Shown here piece by piece: positions 11,201 through 20,344 of a stretch of 64,000 nt of DNA. The number at the start of each line of letters is the position of its first letter. Positions within the stretch are counted from its first letter, which is position 1. Location: assembly GCA_038380435.1 (NCBI GenBank), contig JAWZYU010000034.1:3020704-3084703 (forward strand). The letters run 5' to 3'. The stretch comes from Ryuthela nishihirai (lineage: Eukaryota; Arthropoda; Arachnida; Araneae; Heptathelidae). The notes beneath the pieces were generated by a model that saw only the letters and a program-made list of their open reading frames with translations, made no database searches and was not told the DNA's origin. A program made the translations under genes and the position numbers.

Positions 11201-11985
11201 AACTCCGCCACTGCGACATTGATGGGCTCCTGGCTGACAGAGTGATCATCAAGCTCAGACAAGAGCTCGAAGCCACTCCAGTCAGCCCGATCAAGCCTCC
11301 ACCGGGAGACACGCGAAGGGCTGCAGGGCCCCCCACGAGAGATGGTGCACACCACGGGGAGGTGATCGCTTCCATATGGATTGTTCTCGACCTCCCATGT
11401 AAAGAGTGGAAGGATCGAGGAGGAGCAGATGGTGAGGTCAATGGCAGTGAAAGAGCGGGTTGGGGAATGAAAGTAAGTACTGACACCAGTGTTCAACAGG
11501 GAGAGAGAAGGATCCAGGAGCCACTGCTCCAGGACCCGGCCCCTCCCGTTGGTGTCAGCACTGCCCCAAAGTGGACTGTGTCCGTTGAAGTCCCCCATGA
11601 TGAGGAAGGGGGACGGCAGCTGCGAGACGAGGTCATCAAGGTCGTCCCGGAAAACGATGCTTCCGGGTGGGAGGTAGACAGAACAGACAGTCAACGAAAA
11701 TCCCACAAAGAGGCGGATGGCTACCGCCTCTAAGTTCGTAGTAAGGGGAATGACCTGGAATGGAGAATGGTTGCTCACGAGGATGGCAACACCCCCGTGA
11801 GCTGGACCATCTCCATCCCGGTCCCGGCGAACGAGAGAAAAGTGCCGGATAGTGGGATTGTTGGCTGTCTGCAAGAATGTCTCCTGAAGGCACACGCAAA
11901 GGGGTTGGTGTTCCCTCAGGAGGACCTTGATGTCGTCAATATTCCTCTGGAATCCACGACAGTTCCATTGAAGGAGTGTGGCCAT
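8275..11985 (-). CDS. I-like LINE ORF2: endonuclease, reverse transcriptase, RNase H
   Basis: This is an uninterrupted 1236-residue polyprotein with an ATG at 11985. The endonuclease is at about residues 1-215: QWNCRG, Glu in LQETF (35), GDFNGHSPLW (131-140) and SDHLPVV (206-212). Reverse transcriptase is at about 490-760: NYRPIALTS, FFDIEKAYD (578-586), QGVPQGCVLS and YVDD (668-671). RNase H is at about 963-1085 with Asp in FTDGS (968), Glu in TAELHAI (1001), Asp in YTDSLSS (1025) and Asp in GNDLADSAA (1077); all four acidic positions are present. A Cys/His motif CEFCDTILTVKHILIHC lies near 1170. The protein would nick DNA, copy the LINE RNA and remove it. The start follows the ORF1 stop by one base, which suggests coupled translation. 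Confidence 0.93.
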   Translation of the reverse strand: MATLLQWNCRGFQRNIDDIKVLLREHQPLCVCLQETFLQTANNPTIRHFSLVRRDRDGDGPAHGGVAILVSNHSPFQVIPLTTNLEAVAIRLFVGFSLTVCSVYLPPGSIVFRDDLDDLVSQLPSPFLIMGDFNGHSPLWGSADTNGRGRVLEQWLLDPSLSLLNTGVSTYFHSPTRSFTAIDLTICSSSILPLFTWEVENNPYGSDHLPVVCTISRGGPCSPSRVSRWRLDRADWSGFELLSELDDHSVSQEPINVAVAELTDCIVHAAASTIPQTSTRFPRFPKPWWNPDCTAARKAQNKAWGVFRRYPTSPNLEAFKRARAKARFVRRQSQKESWMKYTSSITRTTSSKVVWDKVRKMGGKYTSHSLSILELNGQAIAEPRAIADILGESFSTISSLSSYSPEFLAQKSRAERSPLSFHSNGLESYNRPFTAEELRRALHTSRASAVGPDNVHYAMLQHLSPSSKDRLLRIFNRIFIEEQFPDSWREAIVLAFPKPGKDPKIPSNYRPIALTSCVCKVLERMVNTRLAWYLEHHGLLSNTQCGFRRHRSTLDHLIRLESAIRNSFLRREHLVSVFFDIEKAYDTAWRFGILRDLHSFGLRGHMPIFIANFLSSRIFRVRVGNTLSRPFPQEQGVPQGCVLSVTLFAVKINSITRQLPPTVGNALYVDDFSIFCSSSSMRVIERQLQTALNNLSVWATANGFRFSPQKTACVHFCRKRNLHLDPELRLGGTIIPVVAETKFLGLIFDRKLTFLSHIRHLRSKCTRALNIIKVLSSLSWGADRCSLLRLYRALVRSKLDYRSQVYDSARDSVVKVLDPLHHQALRVCTGAFRTSPVQSLYVETDEPSLSIRRQQLSLQYASKLRSLPGHPTWDCVFSPRWEMLYQNRPTAIRPFGLGVRGYLRDINTSLDSIAQSTAEPLPPWLAVSPSCDFSLCRTGKAFTPDCVYRQLFASHRAAHPDFLPVFTDGSKSGTSVGSAMVCCDVIIADQIPQQCSIFTAELHAISIALDHIAAKHHRRCVLYTDSLSSLQALISVRHRPHPVLSKIRQQLHRLAATTTILFCWVPGHVGIRGNDLADSAARSATPLSDSPLPVPYVDFRQRFTIELREQWQRSWSEQLTNKLFEIKPIVKPWQSCFRRNRKEEVVLARLRLGHSFLTHSFLLKADAVPKCEFCDTILTVKHILIHCLAFNLERKMYFTFHNFMAEPLTLSHLLSDESFLTPVFDFLRFTGYFTRI

Positions 11986-11986
11986 C

Positions 11987-13255
11987 TCAGGTCTTGGAAG
12001 AATTGGCGGACGTCTTTCGATTTATTTTAACCGTCGCCAGCGACGGTTTAGGAAAATTTGGGCGGTCGGTGTCCATGTCCTCGGAGTCGTCCGAGCAACA
12101 TGGATCAGAGACCGCCGAACGAGGAGGTAAAATTTTCTTTTTGGGCCCCGGCGGGGGCCCCTTGGGTTTTGTAGGTCTTGCTGTCTGTGGGCGAGGTGGA
12201 GGGGGCCTTCCAGAGGTGGAAGTGGAAGGCACAGACACAGGAATAGAAACCGGTGTCGATGTCGAGATTGACACCGACGTCGGCTTCGCCTGCGTCAAGA
12301 GGTACTTAGCAGCAGGCGAGAAAGATTCAGCTGGTGGAACGCTGATGTCGGTCTGCACCGCCACGGAAGCCATCTTAACGACGGGCTTTCCGACCACCGC
12401 ACCGGCATAGGAGACCTTGCCAGGTGGGGCAGGCGGTGCAGCGAGCTTTCTCGCCTCTGGATAGCTGATGTTGTGGAGGGTCTTCAGGCGCTGTACCTCT
12501 TTCTCCTCCAGCCACTTCGGACAGTCGCGGGAGTACGCCGGATGCTCACCACGGCAGTTGACACAGCATGCCTTTTCTGCTGTGCAGTCAGGTTCAAGAT
12601 GATCCTGACTGCCACAACGAGCACAGGTGGGCTTGCCCCGGCATGCGGTGCGGGCATGGCCAAACCTCTGGCATTGGAAACAACGCAGAGGGTTTGGTAT
12701 AAATGGCCGCACCTCGCACTTTAAGTATCCTGCCTTGATAGAAGTAGGCAGGTGTGGTGAGTTGAAAGTTAGAATGAGTACCCGGCTGGGCTCTAACTTT
12801 CCATTACGGCGTGACGAAACCCGGTGGACTGCTATCACTCCCTGGGCTGAAAGCTCCGAGAGGATTTCCTCCTCAGAAACCTTGAGGAGGCCCCACTCGG
12901 AGATCACGCCCCGGGAGGAATTGAGCGTCTTGTGTGGAGTGACTTCGACTGCCACTCCAGCAATCGCTGTAACCTTTAACAGAAGCTCCGAATGTTTGGA
13001 GCATGCAGTCTCCACCTGCAAGTCACCGGATCTTAGGCGCTTGACAGATTTCGGCTCTCCCGCAAGACCTTGTAAACCCTTGTTGATAAAAAAGGGGGAC
13101 ATGTCCCCAAGTACCTGATCACCCGTAGAGTGGATGATCAGGAACTTCGGAGACGGAGACACACACGAAGACGAAGGCAAAGACAGAGAAGTAGGGGGTT
13201 CATGGCGAGCCCTCTTTGCGGCATTGTTCGTATTTTTATGAGTTGGAGAACTCAT
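11987..13255 (-). CDS. I-like LINE ORF1: RNA-binding Gag-like protein with three CCHC knuckles
   Basis: A 422-residue protein starts at the ATG at 13255; the frame is open further upstream but has no ATG. Residues 1-35 are Ser/Thr/Pro-rich and basic. About 36-185 look like an RRM-type fold followed by a conserved strand. Three zinc knuckles fill 192-245: CFQCQRFGHARTAC, CARCGSQDHLEPDC and CVNCRGEHPAYSRDC. The C-terminal third is Pro/Ser/Thr-rich and ends in an acidic stretch, CSDDSEDMDTD. Such proteins bind LINE RNA to form the particle. The TGA overlaps nothing but is followed by one base and then the ORF2 ATG. Confidence 0.88.
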   Translation of the reverse strand: MSSPTHKNTNNAAKRARHEPPTSLSLPSSSCVSPSPKFLIIHSTGDQVLGDMSPFFINKGLQGLAGEPKSVKRLRSGDLQVETACSKHSELLLKVTAIAGVAVEVTPHKTLNSSRGVISEWGLLKVSEEEILSELSAQGVIAVHRVSSRRNGKLEPSRVLILTFNSPHLPTSIKAGYLKCEVRPFIPNPLRCFQCQRFGHARTACRGKPTCARCGSQDHLEPDCTAEKACCVNCRGEHPAYSRDCPKWLEEKEVQRLKTLHNISYPEARKLAAPPAPPGKVSYAGAVVGKPVVKMASVAVQTDISVPPAESFSPAAKYLLTQAKPTSVSISTSTPVSIPVSVPSTSTSGRPPPPRPQTARPTKPKGPPPGPKKKILPPRSAVSDPCCSDDSEDMDTDRPNFPKPSLATVKINRKTSANSSKT

Positions 13256-13945
13256 GGTTGTTTTTAAAAAATTCAGTGCCCGTTGTCCCCACCCACCATG
13301 GAGTCCAACAAGGGGACGCCCAGTTGGGCGCCAGGGCTGCCCGGGCACCATACCCACACAGCCAGTGAGCCAAGCCCTCACTACAAAACAGAAAGGAAAA
13401 GTAAAAGAGAAATGGTGGGAAACTCGTCGGAGTTCCCACAAAATAAAAGAAGCAACAAAGCAATAAAGTGTGAGGCAAGAGCTGGCCTCACAAAAGAAAG
13501 AAAACTACAAAATTAGTAAATGTGTGGGGAAACTCGCAAACCGTTGTCCGGACGGTGGACAAGGTTACTCACTGAACAGCATAGTTGACCCTAGCAGGAC
13601 CAGCCCACCAGCCGATTGATCCTGAGGGGGCCGCCCCAGGACCTTCCGTTTACCTGAAGCAGAGGCCAAAGCAGTGTATAGCAGCGGCCCCGGAAGTCGC
13701 TGCCCAGCCCCGCGACAGACAGGCTCCCCAATGGCAAAACGGCCAAAGGGGACCCCACCAGTCATGAGCTGGGGAGAGAAGACGGGGACCCCTGAGCAAC
13801 TGCCAGGATCCTCCTTTCCAGGGACACGGGTCTCCGCGCACGGCAAACACGCGGGCGAGCGTTTAGGACCCTGTGAAGGTAACCGAGCCAGCGGAACCTT
13901 CACAGGGTGGTCCCCTCACCACGGACAGGCTCTCGCATCGAGGGC
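13256..13945 (-). promoter_or_regulatory. 5' UTR of I-like LINE with a 13-bp hairpin
   Basis: The 690 bases upstream of ORF1 are GC-rich and would hold the internal promoter typical of complete LINEs (inference). A perfect inverted repeat, ACCCTGTGAAGGT at 13868-13880 and its complement at 13896-13908, could form a stable stem with a 15-base loop about 40-80 bases from the 5' end. The 5' terminus borders a run of nine C (13945-13953), so the first bases are uncertain. Confidence 0.55.
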
Positions 13946-13958
13946 CCCCCCCCACTGA
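13946..13958. repeat. Target-site duplication, 5' side of the I-like LINE
   Basis: This matches 8014-8026 with one mismatch. Sequence to the right (13959 onward, read on minus) resumes RTE-A. Confidence 0.75.
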
Positions 13959-14085
13959 AGTTTCTGAATAAACTTCGGGATATTTTGAATTCTTTGGGGT
14001 AAGCCATCTACACTGGAAGATTTCCTCCAATTGCCAGTTGGCAAAAAATCTGCTGAGGACCCGCCATCTTCACAGATCCCTTTAC

Positions 14086-14175
14086 TATGGCGTATTAAAC
14101 TGACAGGCTCCTGCCAGACCTTTGTTGCAAACAGCTGCTTGAAGAGGTATTTATTTTATTTTAATATTTTTTCAG
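14086..14175 (+). mobile_element. SINE-B tail fragment
   Basis: This holds TATGGCGTATTAAACTGACA, then GGCTCCTGCCAGACC, CAGCTGCTTGAAGAGG and a T-rich end. It matches the 3' half of SINE-B at 38383-38584. The tRNA head is absent. It lies between the 5' ends of the two RTE copies. Confidence 0.65.
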
Positions 14176-14399
14176 ATTAAAATTGCATAAATCATTCGTT
14201 GTTTGCGGAAAACACAGAGTGAAAGACAAAATACAGGGACTTATTAGACTGGACTTGTTTATGGATTTGAGCTTGATTATGGATCCTGGACTTGCTGCAC
14301 TGGTGGGCCTCTGTTGAGGGAGAATCTGCCGCTGTGTTTTCTGTTTGCTTCTGGGTTACCAGCCCTAAGTGAATAGAGGCATGGGATACCTTATGTCAG

Positions 14400-15514
14400 A
14401 TGATGGATAATACTAATCAGAGGCCATCGCAGGTACCTGAACCTTACTTAGTTAGTTGGGCATCGTCAAGCCTAAACTGGAGTAATGTGTCTCAGGCAGG
14501 CCATATGGCTCTTGAAAAAGTCCACTTGAAAAGGTGGTGCCTGAAGTTCCTACCAGCATCGGTGACTTCAGCCTTTAGCGGAGGAGGAACAGGTCTTTGC
14601 CCCATGCCTGCGATCAGGGGGCTGTTTGATATTGTTGGCCCAACCTATCTCAATAAACCTAGTTTCTTTAAAAATCCTACTAATCATTTTATCTCTGCAG
14701 GAACGTGGAACGTGAGGACATTACAAAGAGATTATTCTCTTGATGTCCTCATGCAGGAATTCCAGCGCTATAACCTAGATATTCTAGGCTTGCAAGAGAC
14801 CAGATGGACAGGTAAAGGTGAGATACTTAAAAATAACTTTAAATTTCTCTTTACAGGGAGGGAGGATGGAAAGCATCACCAAGGCGTGGGTCTGCTTCTC
14901 AGCAGACACGCTAGTGATGCTCTTCTAGGATATGAGTGCATTAATGAAAGGTTTCTTACAGCAAAATTTCAGACGAGCATTAAAGACTTGAATGATATCT
15001 GCTGTTATGCCCCACTGAGGGATAGGTTTTACGGACAACTTCAGGATATTTTGAATTCTGTCAAGAAAGGAGATATTACCCTTGTGTTCTAGGCGACTTC
15101 AATGCCAAAGTTGGTACTGACTCTGACCTTTGGGGAGTGGTGATAGGCTCTTTTGTTATTGGCAGCTGCAATGGCAATGGGCAACATCTCCTACAGGTAA
15201 GTAAACACAATGGTTTCAGAATAACTAACACATATTACAAACACCGCAACATACATAAATACACATGGGTTTCACTTGATGGGCTGCATATGATTGATTA
15301 TATATTAATTAACAGCAAACGGGCTAGTTCTGTTAGGAATACCAGGTCATATAGGGGAGCTGAAATTGGATCTGACCATTACCTTGTTAAAAGTGTCTTG
15401 CAACTTAAACTTAAAAAGTGTTGTGAAAAATTTAAAAATTTTACCTCAGGATATACTTCAAATTTTATTATTTCTCAGAGCTTCATTACTTTACCTCAAA
15501 TACTGAAGCTCTGA
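14400..15514 (+). pseudogene. RTE-B endonuclease
   Basis: The frame 14400-15092 carries GTWNVRTLQRDYSLDVL, LGLQETRWTGKGEILKNN (catalytic Glu) and HHQGVGLLLSRHASDALL. It stops just before GDFNAKVGTDSD (about 15090-15125), which is in another frame. The frame 15137-15514 carries NGFRITNTYYKHRNIHKYTW, LHMIDYILINSKRASS and GSDHYLVKSVLQLKLKKC (catalytic Asp-His). Two frames plus stops make this inactive. The fold is the apurinic-endonuclease type used to nick target DNA. Confidence 0.85.
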
Positions 15515-15938
15515 GAGACCCAGTTATAGCTAAAGCTTACCATGATAGGTTATTTAGTCATTATGACAGTCATGGTTTGCTTAATACTGAAGTTGAGGAG
15601 GAATGGGGCCGTTTTAAACAGGCTTTTTTGAAAACTAAGAGTACTCTTTTAGGAAAAAAGGAGCAGAGGAGACAGAATTATTTAAGTGATAAGGCACTGG
15701 AGCTTATTTCAGAAAGAAGGAACTGCAGGAATATCCTTAATTAGTACCCTACTACTCCTAATAGAAAGGATTACAGAGAGCTTAATAAACGTGTAAAGGA
15801 TCAGTTAGCTACTGAAATGAATATTTGGCTTGATGGCTTGGCTGACAAACTGAGGAAGCAGTTAGGCAGGACAACAGCAGAGAGCTGTACCAGATAGTTA
15901 ATGTTTTATGTGGTAGAAAACGGACGGGCATACAAGCA

Positions 15939-16889
15939 TTGAAGGATAAACAAGGTAAGGTTATAGAAGGGAAGGATTCTGTCATGGCTAGGTGGTCTGA
16001 ACATTTCCGTGATGTTCTAAACAATGTGGTTAGTTCTACTCCCATTGTTTGTATTGATGATAAATGCATTGGGGGCTTTAGTGTTGGCTCTATAACACAA
16101 TCTGAAGGCATTTTGGCTATTTCTAAACTTAAACTTCATAAATCCCCAGGGGTAGATGAAATTACTACAGAAATGCTCAGAGCTGGGAATGTTTCGTTTA
16201 CCACTTGGATGACTGAAATTTTGAATAACGTTTATGATAAAGGCATGGTTCCTAAAGATTTTACCAGAGCTATTATTATCCCTATTTTCAAAAAATGTGA
16301 TCGCAATTCTTGTGATAACTATAGGGGAATCAACCTACTTTCTGTTCCAGGTAAAGTTCTTTCCATGATTGTGCTTAATAGAATTAAAAATCTGGTTGAC
16401 AGGCAATTGCGTGATGAGCAATGTGGATTCAGAAGTGGTAGGGGATGTGTGGATCAGATATTTTCACTTAGGCAGATTCTTGAGAAATGTTTAGAGTTTC
16501 AGAAACCTTTGGTTGCTAGCTTTGTTGATTTCAAAAAGGCTTTCGACTCTGTTGATCGTCATAATTTGTGGTTGATTGTGAAATCATATGGTATACCAGA
16601 CAATTTAGTTAGCATAATGAAAGCTCTCTATAATAACACTGAGTCGTGTGTGAGAGTTGGTAAGGCTTATAGCAATTGGTTTAACATTACGTCTGGTGTT
16701 CGACAAGGGTGCATTTTGTCTCCTTTTCTCTTTAGCTTGGTTATTGATTATGATATGCGAAATTCACCTCAAGGGAAAGATTTTGGCCTTAAATGGACTG
16801 GAGATACGAAAATTTCTGATTTAGATTATGCTGATGATGTAGCCCTTTTGGCAAATGATGTTGATGAGATGAACTCTTCAGAAAATTAG
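15939..16889 (+). pseudogene. RTE-B reverse transcriptase, truncated after YADD
   Basis: A 316-codon frame runs from the linker through SPGVDEITTEMLRAGN, FTRAIIIPIFKKCDRNSCDN, YRGINLLSVPGKVLS, CGFRSGRGCVDQIFSLRQIL, VDFKKAFDSVDRHNL (motif A), GVRQGCILSPFLFSLVIDY (motif B) and LDYADDVALLAND (YADD). The frame then meets a deletion and stops at 16889. RTE-A retains the missing part as far as about FNYLGSYV and beyond. Catalytic residues are present, but the thumb is lost, so it is not functional. Confidence 0.87.
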
Positions 16890-16921
16890 ATGCTTTTGAT
16901 TCTAGATGCTTACGTAGTGTC

Positions 16922-17242
16922 TTGGGTATTTGGTTTAACTTTGTAACTAATGATGAGGTTAGGCAAAGGAGACTGCAACTTCCTTTAAGTAGCATCTTGT
17001 GCAGAGAGAGACTCCGCTGGTTTGGCCATGTTGCCCGTATGGATAATTATAGATTGGTGAATAGGGTTATGAACAGTTTGCCCAAAGGCCTCAGAAGGAG
17101 GGGGAGACCTGGGATATGGTGGGCAGACAACGTCAAACAGGACCTTGTTAGAATTTGTGTGCAGTGGCCGGATGCAGCAGATGTAGCTCAGGACAGATAT
17201 GTTTGGAGAATTAAACTGCGCTGTCTGGTTGGACCTCCGTAG
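16922..17242 (+). pseudogene. RTE-B C-terminal module
   Basis: A 106-codon frame carries LCRERLRWFGHVARMDNYRL, GRPGIWWADNVKQDLVRICV and AQDRYVWRIKLRCLVGPP. This C-terminal pattern (RW.GH..RM ... GRP ... W...V..DL) is common in RTE-like proteins. Its role is not settled. Two further copies of this end occur at 1917-2213 and 27296-27492. Confidence 0.8.
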
Positions 17243-17271
17243 CCCATGGCTGCTTAAGGATGATGATGATG

Positions 17272-18194
17272 TAGTTTCACCACCACACAGTCATTATTAC
17301 ACCTGTAAGATGGTTTCAGTTGAGTGTTTGCCTTCATGTGATTTTCCACATATAGCTATACTTTGAAGCGTACCAGAAAGATGTGAAATCTAGTTTCACC
17401 ACTGAATAGGAGCCTCTCAGCATAATACGACTCAGAGAAGATTTATGAGGAAAGAGAGACCGCAGCTAAAAGTAGAATTAAAAATGTTCTCCAAATTATT
17501 AAATTTGCATGAACTCTGTATTCAAAATATTGAGTCAGGGGCATAATTTTTAGATCAGTTAACAAGGGCAATCAATATCAAGAAAAGAATTTGGATTTTG
17601 ACGTCATGAAAAAGGGTTTTTTTTTTAATTAATCGTATTCATGTAAATTCGTTATAAAATTCATATTCATAAATGTTAACACATAGAGTACGAGAAGGAT
17701 TTAATATTAAAGCAACAAAAAGAGAGTAAAAATAAAGTACAAAAAATAAGAAGAAATATATATATATGTTTCACTTAGTATTGAAATAAAAAAATCTATT
17801 TTACTTAGTAAGGAATTTGTAGTTCATAGTTTCTTTTCCTGATTTGAAAGGTTACATCATCATTTTCAAATTCCGGCGAAAAAAAATTGTCCTTGTTGGC
17901 GAACTTATTTTCTTCGTTTTTTTAACAAAAATGTGCATTTTGTTACTCTATTGTGTTTCGCAAAAACGTAAAAAAAATTGCATTTTTAATGCATAACCAA
18001 ACAAAACCTCTTATGCAACTATAATAGGATTTGCCCATGATTTTTTTTGACCATACAAATCAATTAAATTAAGAAAAAAAAATACCTATCTTCCTATGTG
18101 CACCCTAAAAATTAAAGCATTACCGATGGTGAAATCACCTGCTGAATTCGCTATTATAATAAGGCGCCGATTTACCTACTCAACAACAACAACT
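17272..18194. other. AT-rich DNA, nothing recognised
   Basis: Homopolymer A and T runs and a short TA microsatellite (about 17757-17768). No credible frame or repeat was seen. Confidence 0.5.
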
Positions 18195-18255
18195 GACTGC
18201 GCCCTGGCGTATATAGCTGACAGGTGCTTATCAGTTTATACGCCATAGTAGATTT
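18195..18255 (-). mobile_element. SINE-B tail fragment
   Basis: On the minus strand it reads CTACTATGGCGTATAAACTG and then ATAAGCACCTGTCAGC, matching the SINE-B body. It is short and diverged. Confidence 0.45.
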
Positions 18256-18565
18256 GATAGCCATTAGTAGTCTCGTTAGTACGTTCGGCCCGGTGTTCCT
18301 GTGAAGTGAATGGAAATTCACTTATTGAATTCATCATCGGGAGCCCAGTGGTTAGCGTGCCAGCAATTTAGAACTGTGATCCAACTCAACTTGAGTGCAA
18401 TCACAACGCAACTGTTGATTGTTTTTGTGTTGCAAACAAATTGCTTTGAGACTCTCGCACATTGCAGCAACTTCACTTGAGACAACTGAAATCGTGTTTG
18501 ATGTTACCAGAGTTGCCACGTTTCAATAAAATGTAGGTATATTAGAATGTGTGTAATAATGGAGA

Positions 18566-18949
18566 TTTGGGTTGTTTCACCTCTGAGCGGCACTTTTTTG
18601 CACACCATGGGCTAAATGGACAGGTCACATGGACCCTGAAGGCTCAGAGAAGGTTGGGGGAGGGGACCCACTGGAACAGCTGTTGGGAGACAGATGATAG
18701 CCTCCCGTCAAAACCATCCAGCATGTTCTTTAACGTGCACAGGGTATGGCTCTCCCACACAGAGGGCCACGGCTTAACGTCCCATCCGACGGACGGCGGC
18801 CTTTCCAAGCCCATCGGTGTTCCCTACTGACCGTGGGCAGGGCGGGGAATTTTGCGGAGATAAATTTCAACGCTGACCCAGCTGGGACTCGAACCTGGGA
18901 ACTACAGATTACGAGCCTGGCGCGCTACCGACTGAGCCACCCCCGCCCC
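18566..18949 (-). mobile_element. SINE-A, full length
   Basis: Flanked by the exact 12-bp duplication TAATAATGGAGA (18554-18565 and 18950-18961). Its counterpart in the inverted arm has the same target duplication in reverse complement. Confidence 0.92.
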
Positions 18950-19360
18950 TAATAATGGAGAAAAAGAGTGATATTATGAAATTGTCGATAACCCAATAAA
19001 AACTATCCAACCGATACTGTTTAATGGAATTTTAAATATTAGAATAAGGGCAAGACAGAATAAGGGTTGGAAACAAAAAGCAAAATTAACCGTGCGTTTT
19101 TTCACCGTTTTTCTATAATCTCGAGTTTGTTTAATAGAATCGTAAGTTTTCGGATAAAATTCCTCTACTCCTACTTTAGTAGAGATTTCAGAATCAGAGC
19201 CTCACCAATCAGAATAGAAAAGCATTCGAACACGTAATATCATCAAAATGCTTATCATGATTTTGTTGATAAAAGAAATTGATGTTTCTAAACGGCACAA
19301 GAGTTGTGAACTCGAGGAATATCGGACAGTAACGTAAATGAAATGCACCCTTCCAGTCAG

Positions 19361-19694
19361 TTGGGTTGGGTTGTTTTACCTCTGAGCGGCACTCTTTTGC
19401 ACACCATGGGCTAAATGGCCAGGTCACATGAACCCCGAAGGCTCAGAGAAGGTTGGGGGAGGAGACCCACTGGAACAGCTGTTGGGAGACAGATGGTAGC
19501 CTCCCGTCAAGTCCATCCAGCGTGTTCTTTAACGTGCACAGGGTATGGCTCTCCCGCACACGGGGCCACGGCTTAACGTCCCATCCGATGGCGATTTTGC
19601 GGAGATAAATCTCAACGCTGACCCAGCTGGGACTCGAACATGTACACTACAGATTACGAGCCTGGCGCTCAACCGACTGAGCCACCCCGCCCCC
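19361..19694 (-). mobile_element. SINE-A with internal deletion
   Basis: A complete tail and tRNA head are present, but about 50 bp is missing near 19590 (the body jumps from CATCCGATGG to CGATTTTGCGG). The partner at 27711-28024 does not have this deletion, so it arose after the duplication. Confidence 0.85.
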
Positions 19695-19959
19695 TAATCA
19701 ATGGCCTTCTCACAAAATTGCAATTTAAGGTGGGGGATAAGTGATTGTCATGCTAAGAATTCTCTTTTCAGAGATTGTCTTATTCACAATAAATTATCCA
19801 GACCTTAAGAAATCATCATTTAGAGTCACAGGGATTTGTTTATCTCTACTTTTGAAAACGAAGTAAAAGCATTTCAGATTGCACAAAACATTCAAAATCG
19901 GTTAAAATTGAAAAAGTCGCACTCTGCTTAAAATATACTTATAAGTTCCACTACAGTTT
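19695..19959. other. Unique AT-rich DNA, nothing recognised
   Basis: No frame or repeat assigned. Confidence 0.4.
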
Positions 19960-20344
19960 GGGCGGGGGTGGCTCAGTCAGTAGTGCGCTAGGCTCTTAAT
20001 CTTGAGTTCCCAGGCTCAAGTCCCAGTTGGGTCAGCGTTGAGATTAATCACCGCAAAACTCTCCGCCCTGCCCACGGTCAGTAGGGGACACCGATAGGCT
20101 TGGAAAGGCCGCAGTCGGTCGGATGGGACGTTAAGCCGTGGTCCCGTGTGCGGGAGAGCCATACCCTGTGCACGTTAAAGAACACGCTGGATGGCCTTGA
20201 CGGGAGGCTACCATCTGTCTCCCAACAGCTGTTCCAGTGGGTCCCCTTCCCCAACCTTCTCTGAGCCTTCGGGGTCCATGTGACCTGGCCATTTAGCCCA
20301 TGGTGTGCAAAAAATTGCCGCTCAGAGGTAACCCAACCCAACCC
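19960..20344 (+). mobile_element. SINE-A, full length
   Basis: Head to tail on the plus strand. The head is diverged: the B-box region reads GGCTCAAGTCC. Its tail (ends AACCCAACCCAACCC) borders the duplicated segment that repeats 1,371 bp to the right. Confidence 0.85.

Larger units (their letters stand above)
8027..13945 (-). mobile_element. Near full-length I-like LINE with two open ORFs
   Basis: This 5.9-kb element has a 5' UTR of about 690 bp, ORF1 (422 codons), ORF2 (1236 codons), and a 3' UTR of about 250 bp ending in a hairpin and a CAACC-type tail. A 13-bp near-perfect target duplication flanks it. The endonuclease, RT, RNase H order and the three CCHC knuckles of ORF1 fit the I superfamily; a Nimb- or ingi-like clade cannot be excluded. 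Both ORFs are uninterrupted, so it is the youngest LINE in the window and may be competent. It is GC-richer than its surroundings. Confidence 0.88.
4349..14085 (-). mobile_element. RTE-A: RTE-like LINE, split by hAT and I-like LINE insertions
   Basis: This is one RTE-like LINE on the minus strand. Its 3' end is at 4349 (GATGAT microsatellite). Its body covers 4360-5936 and 6670-8013. Its 5' part resumes at about 13959-14085, beyond the nested I-like LINE. It aligns with RTE-B (plus strand, about 14.2-17.27 kb) along the whole length, so the order is well supported. The alignment across 13959-14085 is weaker than the rest. Stops and frameshifts make it inactive. Confidence 0.75.
14180..17271 (+). 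mobile_element. RTE-B: RTE-like LINE, nearly full length but internally deleted
   Basis: This is the plus-strand partner of RTE-A, head to head with it. It has a 5' region (about 14180-14700), endonuclease, linker, RT and C-terminus, and ends at GGCTGCTTAAGGATGATGAT (17253-17271). Two changes stand out against RTE-A. About 60 extra bases lie near 15440-15510, including a short inverted repeat of CTCAGAGCTTCA. A deletion near 16880 removes the part after YADD up to the C-terminal module. No target duplication was identified. Confidence 0.85.
18353..19694 (+). repeat. Inverted duplication, left arm
   Basis: This segment repeats at 27711-29026 in reverse orientation, with high identity by eye. 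It includes two SINE-A insertions at matching positions (18566-18949 with 28433-28816; 19361-19694 with 27711-28024). Shared insertions mean duplication came after the SINEs had inserted. The unique DNA inside has no recognised gene. Confidence 0.85.

Noticed and set aside
10882..11733. A 283-codon plus-strand frame and other frames across 8500-13500
   Set aside because: They are antisense or shifted shadows of the two real LINE ORFs, whose domains are clear on the minus strand.
13565..13958. GC-rich frames upstream of ORF1 of the I-like LINE as a third ORF
   Set aside because: Short overlapping frames in a GC-rich 5' UTR, with no motif.
14180..14400. Possible direct continuation of RTE-A into RTE-B as one large inverted element
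   Set aside because: The two 5' regions are homologous and face each other, but a SINE-B fragment lies between them and sequence identity is that of family members. I treat them as two insertions.
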